A stretch of 64,000 nucleotides of DNA, from the NCBI GenBank assembly GCA_037127315.1, contig JBBBDQ010001687.1, forward strand, positions 200,001-264,000, in the 5' to 3' direction. This document shows positions 42,881-54,379 of this stretch, one piece after another. How positions within the stretch are numbered: position 1 is the first letter of the stretch; every line of letters begins with the position of its first letter. The notes beneath the pieces were generated by a model, which was not told the origin of the DNA, did not search any database, and was given only the letters and a program-made list of their open reading frames with translations. A program made the translations under genes and the position numbers. The DNA is from Ascarosepion bandense. Taxonomy: Eukaryota > Mollusca > Cephalopoda > Sepiida > Sepiidae.

Positions 42881-44425
42881 GCTACAAGGTACTACTGAGA
42901 AGCATCCCACCCACCCCGCCGCCTGGGGCTTGGACTTAGGATTATTTGAACTTCCCTGACCACCGAAATGGTCGTGGGAACCAAATTCTACCTTCGACCA
43001 GATCGTAATACTTTTATTCTTTCTCTCTTTTACGCATAGAAACAAAAACCTTCTGGTTGTTTAACTTGAATATATCAGTCTTTTGAGATTCATTTGCAAA
43101 ACAAGCAAATGACTTGTTAATGCGATTATTCTGTATTTTTTAATAGAATTTAAGTTTAGTTTAAGTTTCCATATTTCTCGAGAAAACGAAGGGTTGTGAA
43201 GCAAGGGAATGAACTCCTGTAGTGACCATAGCATTTTATTTTTCTTTTGTTTGATAATCCATAATACTTCTTAACGTAATATTAACGTAATATTAATACT
43301 TCTTAGCGTAATGTAAATTTTAGTAATGTGTGAAATAATAAAAATATTTCATAACAGGACCTCAAACAAATAGTCACAAAGCTACTCACCTGAAATATTA
43401 AATAATAAAAAATATCAGACACAGTAGCAAAATGTAATTTATTAAGAAGGAACCAGTTTATGTTTGACACCGGTTTTCGGCAGTAACAAGGCGTGAACCT
43501 TAAGAAAACGTTTGAAAATTCTTTAGAGATTTTGGCTTTTGTTTTTCTAGTTTTATTTGTTTTTATGGCCATTCTTGAACTAACAGGAATTGTTTTAATT
43601 AAATACAAAAATGATTTCTATGTAAGGATAATTTGATGTTTGCACTGTTTTCCTCCTTTCGACCGCTTCCTGATTGGAAAGGTAAAAAAAAGATTTTTTT
43701 TGTTTTTTTTTTAAAAATCGAAAGGTGAATTTTATAATTTTATTCTAATTTGTGGGTAAATATGTGGATTTTTATTTATCAATGTAAATCTTAAATTAAA
43801 ACTTTATTAAACTTGTTTGAATTCAAATTATGGAAAGACGTATTTTTTATTTTGTCTTGAAAAAAAAAGTAAGTAGTATCTAAGTCTTACCTTCTCTATA
43901 TTTTTAAGAGAATTATTTAAAATTATCAGTTTTATTTAAATCATTCATTTAAAATGTTTCATCTAATAAGCATTTTTATTTTATTTTCATGAATATCATT
44001 TAGAACAATTTTAATACATAAACAAAATAAAAACGGTTACTTATGAATCGACACTATATTTTTCAAAAGATTAGTATTTTCTCAATTTGTTTTGTACTTT
44101 TTGTGAAACTACAAAAATTGTTTATATTTGGATACGTATTTCATATTTTTGCATGTAGATTTGTTTTTACATCATCATGACATTATCATTGTTTTGCTTT
44201 TAGTTTTGCCTGTGTAAACGTGACTAGCACGAAAAAATGTTTATTGCTGATTTCAAAGAATGTTTGCATCACAAACACTAAAATACTCCATTCAATTCCT
44301 ATGCAAACTTAAAAAACATTTCTTTTAAATAAAATGATGGCATAAGACTTACTTTCCTCAGCTTGGCAAACTTTTAGAGGGATCTTTACATGTATGAGCA
44401 GATACGAGAGGTTTTGCAATAATGT
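42880..44425. other. AT-rich DNA, nothing recognised
   Basis: The part after 42900 may be the leader of the LTR element, since it is more GC-rich up to 43010. No coding motif is visible. Confidence 0.4.
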
Positions 44426-44725
44426 GCGTTGTGGTGCAGTGGATATCGGCTCGGAACGCAGAAATCGGGGAGCCGAGTTCGAATTCCAGCTGAATTCATT
44501 GCCTTCACTTACGCGCAAATACCCTTTGGTAAAGGTATTAATCCGTCTATTCCTTCCAGTTATGGGTTAAATAACAGGACAGATTTGGTTCTATAGCCTT
44601 GGCTGGCAACCAGTCTACTGCAGAAAGCAATGGCAACCTACTGCAGGATACTCTTCTTGGGCGATCATGTCTCGAAAGAGACATGACTTGGTCAGTCAGT
44701 TAAGTGCCAAGTATGGCACTTAACT
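44425..44725 (+). mobile_element. SINE-A, full length
   Basis: Plus strand: GTGCGTTGTGGTGCAGTGG with GATATCGGCTCGG (A-box region), GAGCCGAGTTCGAATTCCAG (B box), CACTTACGCGCAAATACCCT, TTATGGGTTAAATAACAGGA, GGCTGGCAACCAGTCTACTG, ATCATGTCTCGAAAGAGACA. It ends at GTTAAGTGCCA and is followed by the inverted TGGCACTTAAC. Confidence 0.85.
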
Positions 44726-44729
44726 GATT

Positions 44730-46760
44730 GACCAAGACAAGTTAAGTGAGCTTTTGTACTGTGTGAGAGTTGCTTTCACAATAATTTCTCATGAAGTGTT
44801 TTTAACAAAATATCACATTGCCCAGGTTGTGGACTGGACGACGTGGTAGTAATTTGAAAGTGGAGTCACCATTATAAAGTAGACTGGTTGTCCAATCCAC
44901 CACATTAATAATAAAAATAACCCAGAGAACAATATAACAAGAATAATAACAATGTATTAAACATAGTTACAGGATTGATTATTTTGTGCATGAAAGATTT
45001 AGTGGAGAAAGTTCTCTCTTGGATGTTGAAGAAAATGTATCAATGTTCATACTGGAAGAGTTCCTGAAAAAAGGAAATATGATGTTCGTACTAATCAGTA
45101 GTTGAATATAACTATATATGTAATGAAGTATGCTTGTAAGAGAGAGAGAAATATTTTTGGTGTAACTAATTGCTAAACGCAATTAGCGCAGTATGTGAGT
45201 TGGAAAGGAACTAATGGTATTCGAACTGTTAGCTCCGAAAGACAGATTCCAACTGCTCTACACACGTGTGAACATCAGCTTATATATTTCTGAATGAAGC
45301 GCAGGAAAAAGAGGTTTCATGTGCGAGTATATGCGTATATGTACATGTGTACATGGCGATATGTGTATGTACATGCGTACATGCATGTAGAAGTGATTCT
45401 ACACCCAGTTCTGTTGATTTGAACCTGAAGATAGGGTGTGGTAGGGTATAATGACAAGGAAACACATATGTATATTTAAGCGACAGAAGATAATAAATTT
45501 ATTTACAAATTTACACAGTCAGTAATTTATTTCAAGACAAGTAATCATACGTTAAAGTTTGTAGATCAAATAAACAGCCAAAAGAGAAAATCTTCATATT
45601 AAATTATCAGACACTAAGTAAATTTACAAAATTCTTTTTTCACACAAAAATGTATTACAGTTGAATTCAATATTAAAGATGCATTTTTAGGTAATTCACT
45701 TCAACTGTTGAAAAGAGTCCTTGATATTCTCAGTTGTCATAAGAGTCCGATAATGTATCAGCATGAAATTTGACACGGCATTATTTAGAAGCGTGATCTC
45801 TGTTTTTTGATCTCTCTCATATCTCTGACTCCAAATGAATTTGACCAACCAGACACGTTAATAAATAGGCCAGTCAGGTCATGTGGTTGAAGCAAATGCA
45901 AACTCCTTTTTGGGCAGGAAGAAACATGACACGGATCATTGAAAGTTCAATTTGTTATTTTTGTAAATCACTTTTTTCATTGGTTAGAAAATTAATCCAC
46001 ACTTGCAATCTTTTTTTTTTGTCAAAATAGATTTTCAAATTTTACAAGTTTGCAAACTACAAAGAAAAAATTATTTTTATTTCATATTCACCACAAACCC
46101 ACCTCCAAATCCAGATTTGCTCCCTGGGACTTCTGGTTTCTCCCCAAATTAAAATTGTCATTGTAAAGTATGAGATTTCAAATCCTAGACAAAAGTTTTT
46201 ATAGTAAGTGCCTCCAGAAAAAAAAAAAGCAATATGTAATGTTTAAATTGCTTTTTAAAAATAAAAATATCTTTCTTAAAGTTTTTATTTTAGTTTTAAT
46301 TCCAAGCTAATAGAAAATTAATATTTTCATTAGGTAAAAAATATTGCAGTATTTCAAACTAAATTTTAATTAATTGGAATCATTTTTTACTGCTTATTAG
46401 TAAAATCTGTATAATTGTCCATATTGACAAATCTGTCAACACAACACAATTTATTTTATTAAAAATCTTTCAAAAATAAAATAGACCTTTCTGAAACAGT
46501 ATTTGAGAAAAATTAGCTGATTTAAAGTTTAATTAATTTAATTAATCTGAATTAAAATAGATATTACTTACTTTTAGTTTAAAATATCACAGAAAAGTGT
46601 TTTTTTTAACACAAAAGTAGACATTTTTATGAGGTGTTGACACATCTATCAATAAACTGATGTTTGTGAGATTTATGTAAAGGGAAAATATTTATAATAA
46701 AATTAAATAATTAAATGTAAATGCTTTTCTTAGATCTTTTTTGTTACCTTCCCAGTTGCT
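44730..46760. other. AT-rich DNA, nothing recognised
   Basis: Small AT-biased frames only. A GTACATG/CATGTAC-rich stretch lies at 45320-45390. I cannot support any gene or repeat family here. Confidence 0.45.
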
Positions 46761-46880
46761 TATAGCCATATCACATTGAATACACCAGTTCTCGCTCGAT
46801 CACCAAAGTTAAGCAACGTTGAGCCTGGTCAGTACTTAGATGGGTGACTGCTTGGAAATACCAGGTGCTGTAAGTGTTTA
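46760..46880 (+). ncRNA. 5S rRNA-like sequence
   Basis: Collinear with animal 5S rRNA across nearly its full length: CTTATAGCCATATCAC, CTCGCTCGATCACCAAAGTT, AAGCAACGTTGAGCCTGG, TCAGTACTTAGATGGGTGAC, TGCTTGGAAATACCAGGTG, CTGTAAG. The internal promoter region (A box, intermediate element, C box) is recognisable. It is fused to a SINE-A head within about 10 bases and is not in a 5S cluster, so I read it as the 5' module of a composite SINE or a pseudogene. Confidence 0.75.
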
Positions 46881-47060
46881 GTAATGGATGTGCATTGTGG
46901 TGCAGTGGATATCGGCTCGGAACGAGAAATCAGGGAGCCGAGTTCAAATTCCAGCTGAATACCCTGCATTCACTTAAGCACTGGTACCCTTGGGAAAAGT
47001 ATTAATATGTCCCTTCCCTCCAGTTATGGGTTAAATAACAAGGGTAGGACTTGGGGACCC
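46880..47060 (+). mobile_element. SINE-A head joined to the 5S-like module
   Basis: TGCATTGTGGTGCAGTGG, GATATCGGCTCGGAACGAG, GAGCCGAGTTCAAATTCCAG, ACCCTTGGGAAAAGTATTAA and TTATGGGTTAAATAACAAGG give the head and middle of SINE-A. The 3' half is replaced by unrelated sequence. Confidence 0.75.
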
Positions 47061-47760
47061 TGCCCTTAAAAATAAGTCCCAAGAGAATCTTGATACTCTA
47101 AAAGAAAAAAGTATTACTAGACACAAAAACTTATATAAAAACAACAATAAATTGTTGAAAGAAAAAGGTATTACCAGCAATAAATAAATAAAAATTAAAA
47201 ATAAAAATTTAGTTAGCAATAAATGACCCGCAGAGGTTGATATGCCATAAAAACAAAACCAAACAACAACCTTCCCAGTCATCTTAAAAATGCTAAATAC
47301 TTAAATCATTCTAATATTTTATTGAATTTTAGGTATTTTGGCTTCATAGCTAAGTTACTGTTCTTATTTTCTGATGTTATCTGTGGACATCTATATTTAC
47401 AAAACTTTATATTACAAAATATAATTCAAAATTCTTTTTCAAATACTGGGAGTCACTGAATTGTAGTAGGCTTTTCCATTTATGGTTAGTAAACAGTTTT
47501 ATATAATAGCAATATCACTTGATTACTACAAATTAATACAGAATTTTAAAAGATTTAAATTATTTTAATTAATATTAAAAGAAAAAATGAAAAAAATTCT
47601 TGCAAAAATCTTTCATCAAAAAGATTTTTCTTAAGACCATAATATATTTCTGTCCGTAATATATTTCTGTCCATAATATATTTTATTAATTAAGAAAATT
47701 AAAAATTTTGTAATTAAATAATGTTTTAGTTATATTGCATTTTTTTATTTTATGATTCAG
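47060..47760. other. AT-rich spacer
   Basis: No supported feature. TAATATATTTCTGTCC repeats near 47640. Confidence 0.45.
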
Positions 47761-48455
47761 AGCAAATTTGGGCGGACCTGAAGAAGACTACCATCACCTT
47801 TAAATTTGTTGTTTTTCATGAAACGTTATAATAAATCGAACCTCCATTTTGGAACCACTCACCGGTACGACATTATCACCACCTGTAAATTGGTTGATTA
47901 TCAATTTTCTTTTTACTTTTTTCAGTGCAATCTTATCAATTAAACCCTAAACTTTCCGGTTGACAAAAACTTTTGTAAAAATTTCAACATTTAAACAATT
48001 TTGGCAGTGGGGGTGCTCAGTTTTTCATACAACCTTCTAGTAAATCGATCCTGTGCAATTAACTTTTTTACTTGTGCATATTCAATAACTGAATCCTTTG
48101 TGAAATTTTTTAATAAAGCCATTCTTGGAGTTTCCGAGGAAGATGCCATCATAAGAACTAAAGAAAACTTTAAAAAGACAAAAACAAGGGCAACAACTCG
48201 TTCTAAAAATACCAAAACAAAGCAACCCCAATGTGAGTGGTTCCAAAGTGGAGGATCAGTTTACTATAATGTTGTATGAGAAACTGAGCTCCCCAAAAAA
48301 TTGTTTAAATATTAAAATTTTTCCAAATTTTGTTTTGATAATCGGAAACCTTATGTAATAACCGATTAGACTGTGCTGAAAAAAGTAAAAAAAAAATGTA
48401 AAACAACAAATTTAAAGGTGATGGTAGTCTCCTTCATGTCCGCCCAAATTTTCTG
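47761..48455. mobile_element. Long-TIR DNA transposon, non-autonomous
   Basis: The ends AGCAAATTTGGGCGGAC (left) and GTCCGCCCAAATTTTCT (right) are inverted. Inside, CTACCATCACC..TTTAAATTTGTTG is inverted at 48395-48430, and TGCTCAGTTTTTCATACAAC is inverted at 48268-48290. The left arm is duplicated: a second start (GTACGACATTATCACCACC) lies at 47875. The centre holds about 200 bases, with a 74-codon minus frame that matches nothing I know. Relative of 22150-23998. Confidence 0.7.
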
Positions 48456-48945
48456 TGACTTGGGTCTTGTTTGATCAAAAATTTAACGCTACAAAAAAGG
48501 TTTTCTCAAAATTTCCTAAAATTAAATAAGTTGGGGGTAACAAATGTAAAATTAAATATTTTTCCCAAGATTATCTAAAAATTTGAAAATCTTTTTTCCT
48601 CTAATTTTCTTCTACATATAAATACAAGTTTGAAAATAAAATCTCTACAGTTATCTTAGAAACAGTTTTTCATGGAACGAATCCCATTAATATAGAAGTT
48701 TTCCTTTTCTGTTTGAACTTCAGTGTTATCTGCAAGAATAAACTAGACAAAGATTTTCTTTTTAATTTTTTTAAAATTCTTTTTAATTAGATACGTAATA
48801 CTCTCTATCAAGTCTACAACATCTACTTCTACATCAACTAAAACAACTTCTCGAATCGAAACAATATCTAAATAGTCAAAATTTTCTTCCAAAACTATCA
48901 TGGATGTTAGCAAGACATACAACAATGATAATTTAGAAGCAGGCA
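48456..48945. other. AT-rich spacer
   Basis: Nothing recognised. Confidence 0.45.
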
Positions 48946-49066
48946 TATATAAAATAAAATTTCAAAACTGTTCCTCACAATACATTGGGGAAACATGCAG
49001 AAATTAAAAAAAAAACATCTATGAAGACAAAAGAGACCTCATAAATAACAATTTATCAAGTCTAAA
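48946..49066 (+). mobile_element. Penelope-like element, GIY-YIG part, left of insertion
   Basis: Plus strand encodes YKIKFQNCSSQYIGETCRN, then IYEDKRDLINNNLSS, the QYIGETxRN variant of a PLE-type GIY-YIG domain. It is split here by the Helitron that follows and resumes at 49575. Confidence 0.7.
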
Positions 49067-49574
49067 TCTAATCTAAACTTATTTATACATTGAACTTTGT
49101 CTGTGGGTGTCTGTGTCCGTTACCTACAGACTCCGAAATGGCTGAACCAATTTTCTTGAAAATTTACACAGTTGTAAATCTGCGAGTGTTCGTAACTAGG
49201 TTTTGTGTTGAGGTACCCCCGATAAATATTGAAAATCGATAATCGAAAAAATCGGCTTATAGGAGTGGTCCAATTTTAATCAAATTTGATACACTCATAG
49301 ACAAAGACATAAGAAACGATATTCAGAAGTTTCAAGGTTGCAGTTTTTACAATAGTGCAGAAAACCGATAATATATATATATATATATAAAAGGCAAGAT
49401 GTTTGTGTGTGTGTCTGTTTATCTGTCTGTATGTCCTTTATACAACTCCACAATTTTTATCCGATTCTCGCCAAACTTCACACAAATATTCTTTAGGATG
49501 AGTCTGAGCTCCAGGACCATGGATTAGTTTTCAAGTTTTCATTACACCCGAGCAACTCCAGGCTATACTGCTAG
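49067..49574 (+). mobile_element. Non-autonomous Helitron inserted in a PLE
   Basis: Begins TCTAATCTAAACTTATTTAT, includes ATGGCTGAACCAATTTTCTT and the inner ATATATAAAAGGCAAGATG module, and ends CCCGAGCAACTCCAGGC, TATACTG, CTAG before T. PLE coding sequence on both sides makes the boundaries reliable. The start is uncertain by about five bases because TCTAA is repeated. Confidence 0.85.
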
Positions 49575-49990
49575 TGCAGAAGTAAATTCAACCACAATTT
49601 TGATCTAAAAAATGCTTCACACATCAAAAAAGTAATTTACTCAGAATGAAAATTCTCAAGAGTGCCACTATGGAATCTTATCAAAGTATATATCTGTGCA
49701 CCAGTTTTATTCTCAGTCTCACCTTTCATGAAAGAATTAATACTTTCCTTAATCACTTACTTTTGCTTTACCAGACTTTGAATTATGGCACTTCATGTCC
49801 TCCACAAATGTTGACTGATCTTTCAACCACCTGATGAATATTTATCAATGTTCTTAAATTTAAAGCCTTGATAAACTAATGACATCCTTGCTCTTGTATA
49901 TAAGCATGTGCCATGATATACATCCTACTTTTGTCTGGATGAAGTCCATCAGAGGATGAAACGCGTCAGCTAAGAACAGGTTTTACTCTT
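49575..49990 (+). mobile_element. Penelope-like element, right of insertion, with 3' UTR
   Basis: NHNFDLKNASHIKKVIYSE continues the GIY-YIG domain (one frameshift from the left part). A UTR block (CCAGACTTTGAATTATG, TTCAACCACCTGATGAATAT) is shared with 51290-51545. It ends in a hammerhead-like motif at 49933-49971 (CTGGATGA, AGTCC/AGGAT, GAAACGCGTC) followed by AGCTAAGAAC. Confidence 0.7.
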
Positions 49991-50029
49991 GTTTTTTTTA
50001 TTCATTTTTTTTTTTCACAGATACGCTCT

Positions 50030-50310
50030 TCCTTAAAATAATTTACACACAGATCATGATAGATATAAACAGGCTGAGACAGATAAATAGATAGCTAGAA
50101 ACAGATCGAGATAATCAGACACACAGATAGATATAAAAAGACCGTGATAAATAGATGTGAACATATCTAGATAGATAGAAAGAGATCTAGATAGATAGCT
50201 ACATAGATAGAAACAGATTGAGATAGATAAATAGAAACAGATCTAGATAGATTTTAATTAATAGATAAATATGAGCAGATCGTGATAGATGTATACATAT
50301 AAACAGGCTG
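50030..50310. repeat. Degenerate GATA/AGATC tandem region
   Basis: Irregular 20-40 base units of GATAGATA, AAACAGATC and GATAAATAG. No coding potential. Confidence 0.8.
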
Positions 50311-50555
50311 GAATAGATATGATATGACATTTGCGATAGTTTTTTGTGTGACTCTGAATTCATTCTTATCGCCCCCCCCTTGTGATTTTGCTTTTCTTTT
50401 TTTAGCTATTGATGGAAAACAACATAACAGTGTCGCAGCAAGAGAAATACAAAGGACCTTATTTTCACAATCACGAAGAGAATCCATTTGCCAAGATCGT
50501 CTCCCGGACATTTGTTGACACTCGAAGTAAGTAAATAGGAGGTAGGGAAAAGAGA
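50310..50555. other. Short unique segment
   Basis: A 64-codon plus frame (50324-50518) has no known motif. Not called. Confidence 0.35.
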
Positions 50556-51120
50556 GAGAGAGAGAGAGAATGATCGCGTGAAGTAAATAAAGGATGAAAG
50601 AAGGAAAAAAGAAAAACAAAATGAGAGAACGAAAGAAAGAATGAAAGAAATAAAAAGAATGAAAGAAAGAAGGAAACAAGGAAAAAAGAAAGAAGGAAAA
50701 AACAAAAGAACGAAAGAAAAGAAAGAATTAGAGAAAGAAAGAGTTAAAGAATGAAAGAAAGAAAGAAAGACAAAGAAAGAAAGAAGGAAACAAGGAAAAA
50801 AGAAAGAAGGAAAAAACAAAAGAACGAAAGAAAAGAATTAGAGAAAGAAAGATTAAAGAATGAAAGAAAGAAAGACAGAAAGAAAGAAGGAAACAAGGAA
50901 AAAACAAAAGAACGAAAGAAAAGAAGAATTAGAGAAAGAAAGAGTTAAAGAATGAAAGAAGACAAAGAAAGAAGGAAACAAGGAAAAAAGAAAGAAGGAA
51001 AAAACAAAAGAACGAAAGAAAAGAAGAATTAGAGAAAGAAAGAGTTAAAGAATGAAAGAAGGAAATGATGAATGAGTGAAAGAAAGGCAAAAAAGAAATA
51101 AAGAAAGAGAGAATGAGGTA
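50555..51120. repeat. GAAA-rich minisatellite, ~100-110-bp higher-order unit
   Basis: A longer unit is visible on top of the GAAA background: GGAAACAAGGAAAAA, AAAACAAAAGAACGAAAG, GAATTAGAGAAAGAAAGA, GTTAAAGAATGAAAG. It repeats about four times with small deletions. Lysine/serine-phenylalanine ORFs are artefacts. Confidence 0.9.
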
Positions 51121-51545
51121 TTTAATATATAACAAAAATAGTGATTGGCCTTTCGAACAGCTAGGTACAGAAACAAAATAGGAAATGGATAAATTCAGTT
51201 GCCATGTTTTTGAAATTGTACGGCATATACATCTACCCCAAACCATGACAATCTGATCATCATTTAAACGATATTCATTTGTTAATTATTATTCTTGAAT
51301 ATAACTCCTTTACCAGATTTTGAATTATGACACTTAATATCCTCCAAATGTTTTGACTGACCATTCAACCACCTGATGAATATTCATGAACGGTCACAAA
51401 TTTAACAGCCAATGATAAACCAATGAAATGCCTGCTCCTGTATATAAACACATGCAACAAAATAAATCCTACTTTTGCCTTGATAAAGTCTATCAGAGGA
51501 TAATACGAATCAGCTAAGAATTGGTTCTACTTGATTTTTTATTCA
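51120..51545 (+). mobile_element. PLE-type 3' UTR with hammerhead-like motif
   Basis: 51290-51545 is collinear with 49755-49990: CCAGATTTTGAATTATG, CAACCACCTGATGAATATTC, CTGTATATAA, then TTGATAAAGTCTATCAGAGG. The core here is degenerate (GGATAATACGAATC). It is a solo UTR without coding sequence. Confidence 0.6.
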
Positions 51546-51555
51546 TTTTGTTTCT

Positions 51556-51830
51556 TATATATATATATATATATATATAGTCATCCGCAGACAGATCTGT
51601 TTCATGGTATCACAGCTCATCAGTACGGTTAGACATCCATTTGCTTTTAACCCAGGATTGAAACCTGACCGAAGTGGTGTCAGTCGACGATTCTACCTCT
51701 GAGCTATGGGTACTCGATAGAAGGAGGCAGACTTTTGGCATATGATGTATCATACGCCAGTATCCACAGTGTTCTAATTCATAACTGAATGAGCGATACG
51801 TAGATGCTATATATAATCTCATATTTTGGC
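51556..51830 (-). mobile_element. (TA)n and SINE-B
   Basis: (TA)n 51558-51580 joins GTCATCCGCAGACAGATCTG. The body runs rightward to the B box (complement of CGGTCAGGTTTCAATCCTGG) and A box (ATAGCTCAGAGGTAGAATCG). It is full length but diverged at the 5' side. Confidence 0.78.
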
Positions 51831-51839
51831 TTTAATTTC

Positions 51840-52480
51840 AGGTGAAAATAAAGACAAACATCCAACATTTGGATATTTTTTATTATGCTGGTTCTAAGCT
51901 TTCATGAGCCATCTTCAGAGAGGTTACAGGGACATTAACATAAAAACATCCACCATCAAAGATGATTTTATCTTGTGTTAACACAAAATATTACATGATA
52001 AACAACACTCAAAAACATAATACGTAGAAATGTTAAACCAGTGGATAGTAATAATCAAATTAAGCTCATCATATATTATAAAAAATTTAAAACGATTGAC
52101 CTCATAGTCTCTAATAACCCTACAACCACACAACTAAATCCTCTACAGAGAACCAATGTAGTGTATCAATTTACATGCCCGTTCAGAGATTGCATAAACC
52201 CTCTACATATATTGGTTTTACTACAACCACGCTTTTCCATAGACTTACCTGTCACCTTTCTGATCAGAGTTCAATTAAACAACATTTCTTAGAAAAAATA
52301 TAGCTATGTAGATAATATTAGACAGATTTTAGTCAATGACACAATAATATTCACTCATACACACAGTCAAAAGGACCTTCAGATATTGGAGGCCATTTAC
52401 ATTAAATCAAAACAAACCACACATAATAGAATCACATTTCAATCTCGTCACAACACATTGCATTGCATTTAGACATATGG
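51840..52480 (+). mobile_element. Penelope-like element, GIY-YIG C-terminal third
   Basis: The frame at 52041-52200 encodes LIIYYKKFKTIDLIVSNNP and RTNVVYQFTCPFRDCIN, with PLE-type cysteines. One frameshift near 52205 is followed by YIGFTTTTLFHRLTCHLSD, QSSIKQHFLEK, LQILEAIYIKSKQTTHNRIT and HNTLHCI before a stop. This is the best preserved GIY-YIG module in the window. The reverse transcriptase core upstream is absent; 51840-52000 looks like UTR. A Helitron lies just after the stop. Confidence 0.8.
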
Positions 52481-52497
52481 TCCTGTTAACATTTCAG

Positions 52498-52827
52498 TCT
52501 TGCCTTTTATATATATATATATATTGATTTTCTGCACTGTGGTAAGAACTGCAACCTTGAAACTTATGAATGTTTCTTATGTCTTTGTCTATGAGTGTAT
52601 CAAATTTGATTAAAATCAGACCACTCCTTCTATAACCCAATTTTTTTGATTATCGATTTTTGATATTTATCGGGGGTACCTTAACACAAAAGCTAGCTAA
52701 GAACACTTGCAGACACTTATAGTACAACTGTAAATTTTCAAGAAAATCAGTTCAGCCGTTTTGGGGTCTATAGGTAATGGACACATACACACACAGAGAC
52801 AAAGTTCCATTTATAAATAAGTTTAGA
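52498..52827 (-). mobile_element. Helitron fragment (5' module pair)
   Basis: Minus strand starts TCTAAACTTATTTATAAATGG and continues to the TATATAAAAGGCAAG module at 52498. The whole 3' half with hairpin and CTAG is missing, so it ends exactly at the inner module. Confidence 0.7.
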
Positions 52828-52829
52828 TT

Positions 52830-53885
52830 AGATTTGTGACGTACATTCTTCAAATGCTCTGAGATGAGTTGTTGATTGTTTTTCTGGCTACGTTAAATGA
52901 TTTATCCTTTTCAACATCAGACTCTTTATGTCATGTAACCTTGTTTATGTTGATTTTAACGCTAAAGGCCCTCGAGGGGTAGAAACAAGGACTTTGAGGG
53001 GGTTCTGATCTCACATATGTCCGTGCTCTTTTACGATCGCCATCCGACTCTCTCGGCAACCTTACTTCAGCGAGGGTGGGGTGGTCTCAATCTCTAGTCT
53101 CTCTTGTCAGCACCCCCCTCATCAAGGAAACTTGATGTTACACGACCTGTATGCTTCTCAGTCAGCGTCCAACTCTGTTAACTTCAGCATATTGACGTTA
53201 GGTCGCCATGCACTTAACATGAGTGTCTGTTGCTACAGCCAAAAATAATGTGACCTCCGAGATTAAACAGGCATATAACTTACGCGAGTTTCATATTTCA
53301 CCATTAGTAAACAAACACGTCTCGATATTTAATCTCCACCAGAATCCTCCTTATCAAAGTCATTGTTTCATTTATCTCTATTGTTTTTGGTCAACCCAAA
53401 TATAACAGCCTAAACTTCTGTTTATATCAAATTTCTCTATCGGCATACAACCACGCTTGCTTAATTCAATGTTCAACTCGATCCCAATTTTCAATCAGCA
53501 GAGAAATAATTAATATCTGTCAATTTTTTCTGAAAGCCAAAATTCTGTTTTTAAGGAATTCTTAAAAAATTAAAAAGAAAGATTATGAATGACATTTTGT
53601 TTGTTTCGGCCTTCTTCAGGTGTCAGGAACTCCAAACCTTTCAAACGTATGTATGTATTTGACTCTCTTTCTGTTACAGATTAAGCACAAGCTCTCATCT
53701 TAGTGGTTGTGTGCTATATATTCTTCAAACCATTATGGTTTTAGCAATTTTTTTTTTTGGGTTTTGGTGGGAAGTTGGGTAAGTATACCAACCATTCTGT
53801 TAATAGATTTCAACACAAGTATATCTTTTAATGATTGAAAAGTTGTCAATGTATAACATACTAAACTGAGTTCATATAACACAGT
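52830..53885. other. Unassigned, partly GC-richer
   Basis: No gene recognised. 53602-53625 (minus) has CCTGAAGAAGGCCGAAAC, a hammerhead-like core whose stem II loop is deleted. Confidence 0.45.
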
Positions 53886-53889
53886 TTGG

Positions 53890-54185
53890 TGGGTACCTTG
53901 AAGTGGTGTAATGGTTAGCAGGATTGTTTTTCTCGAATCCTTACAATTGAGTAGTGAGTTTGATCCTCACTGGGTGCTCCATACTTTTGGTCTTGTGTCA
54001 CATCTAAGCTGCATGATTTGGTGACTTACCTGCTTTCATCTTGAGGCCTGTAAGTGCCAGCGTGCTAGAAAATGGAGTGGATAATGCTAAATAGTCAATT
54101 CAGCATCCTGGGAGTATAAATTTACAGAAGAATAATACTCCCTGGATCCACGTGGCTGTGGAGGGGGGGATTAATCTCAATACTT
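53890..54185 (+). mobile_element. tRNA-derived SINE, family C
   Basis: GTGGTGTAATGGTTAGCAGG (A-box region) and GAGTTTGATCCTCACTGGG (B-box region), 55-60 bases apart, then a non-tRNA body (CTTGAGGCCTGTAAGTGCC, AGTATAAATTTACAGAAGAA). Only copy in this window. The box pair is convincing; the family is inferred. Confidence 0.6.
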
Positions 54186-54379
54186 CAATCTGATACCAAA
54201 TGTACCAACAAGTGCTTTCTAGAATGACGTCATTTAGCTAATAATTCTGACCTGACATTTAACAGCTGAGAAAAAATACTGATTATGATTGTCAGTTTCT
54301 CCTTCGTATGCAGCAGACAAAATTTGTCACCATTCGTACAACTATTGTTATTATTTTTACTTTTTCCTAATTAATTGAA

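Noticed and set aside
46760..46880. Functional 5S rRNA gene
   Set aside because: Isolated, diverged in the 5' third, fused to a SINE head, and not in a tandem 5S cluster.
47991..48279. Opposite-strand 74- and 92-codon ORFs as a captured gene
   Set aside because: They cover TIR arm sequence and a short centre with no recognisable domain; not enough to claim a captured exon.
50254..51246. Serine/phenylalanine-rich and lysine-rich ORFs
   Set aside because: GAAA minisatellite read on the two strands.
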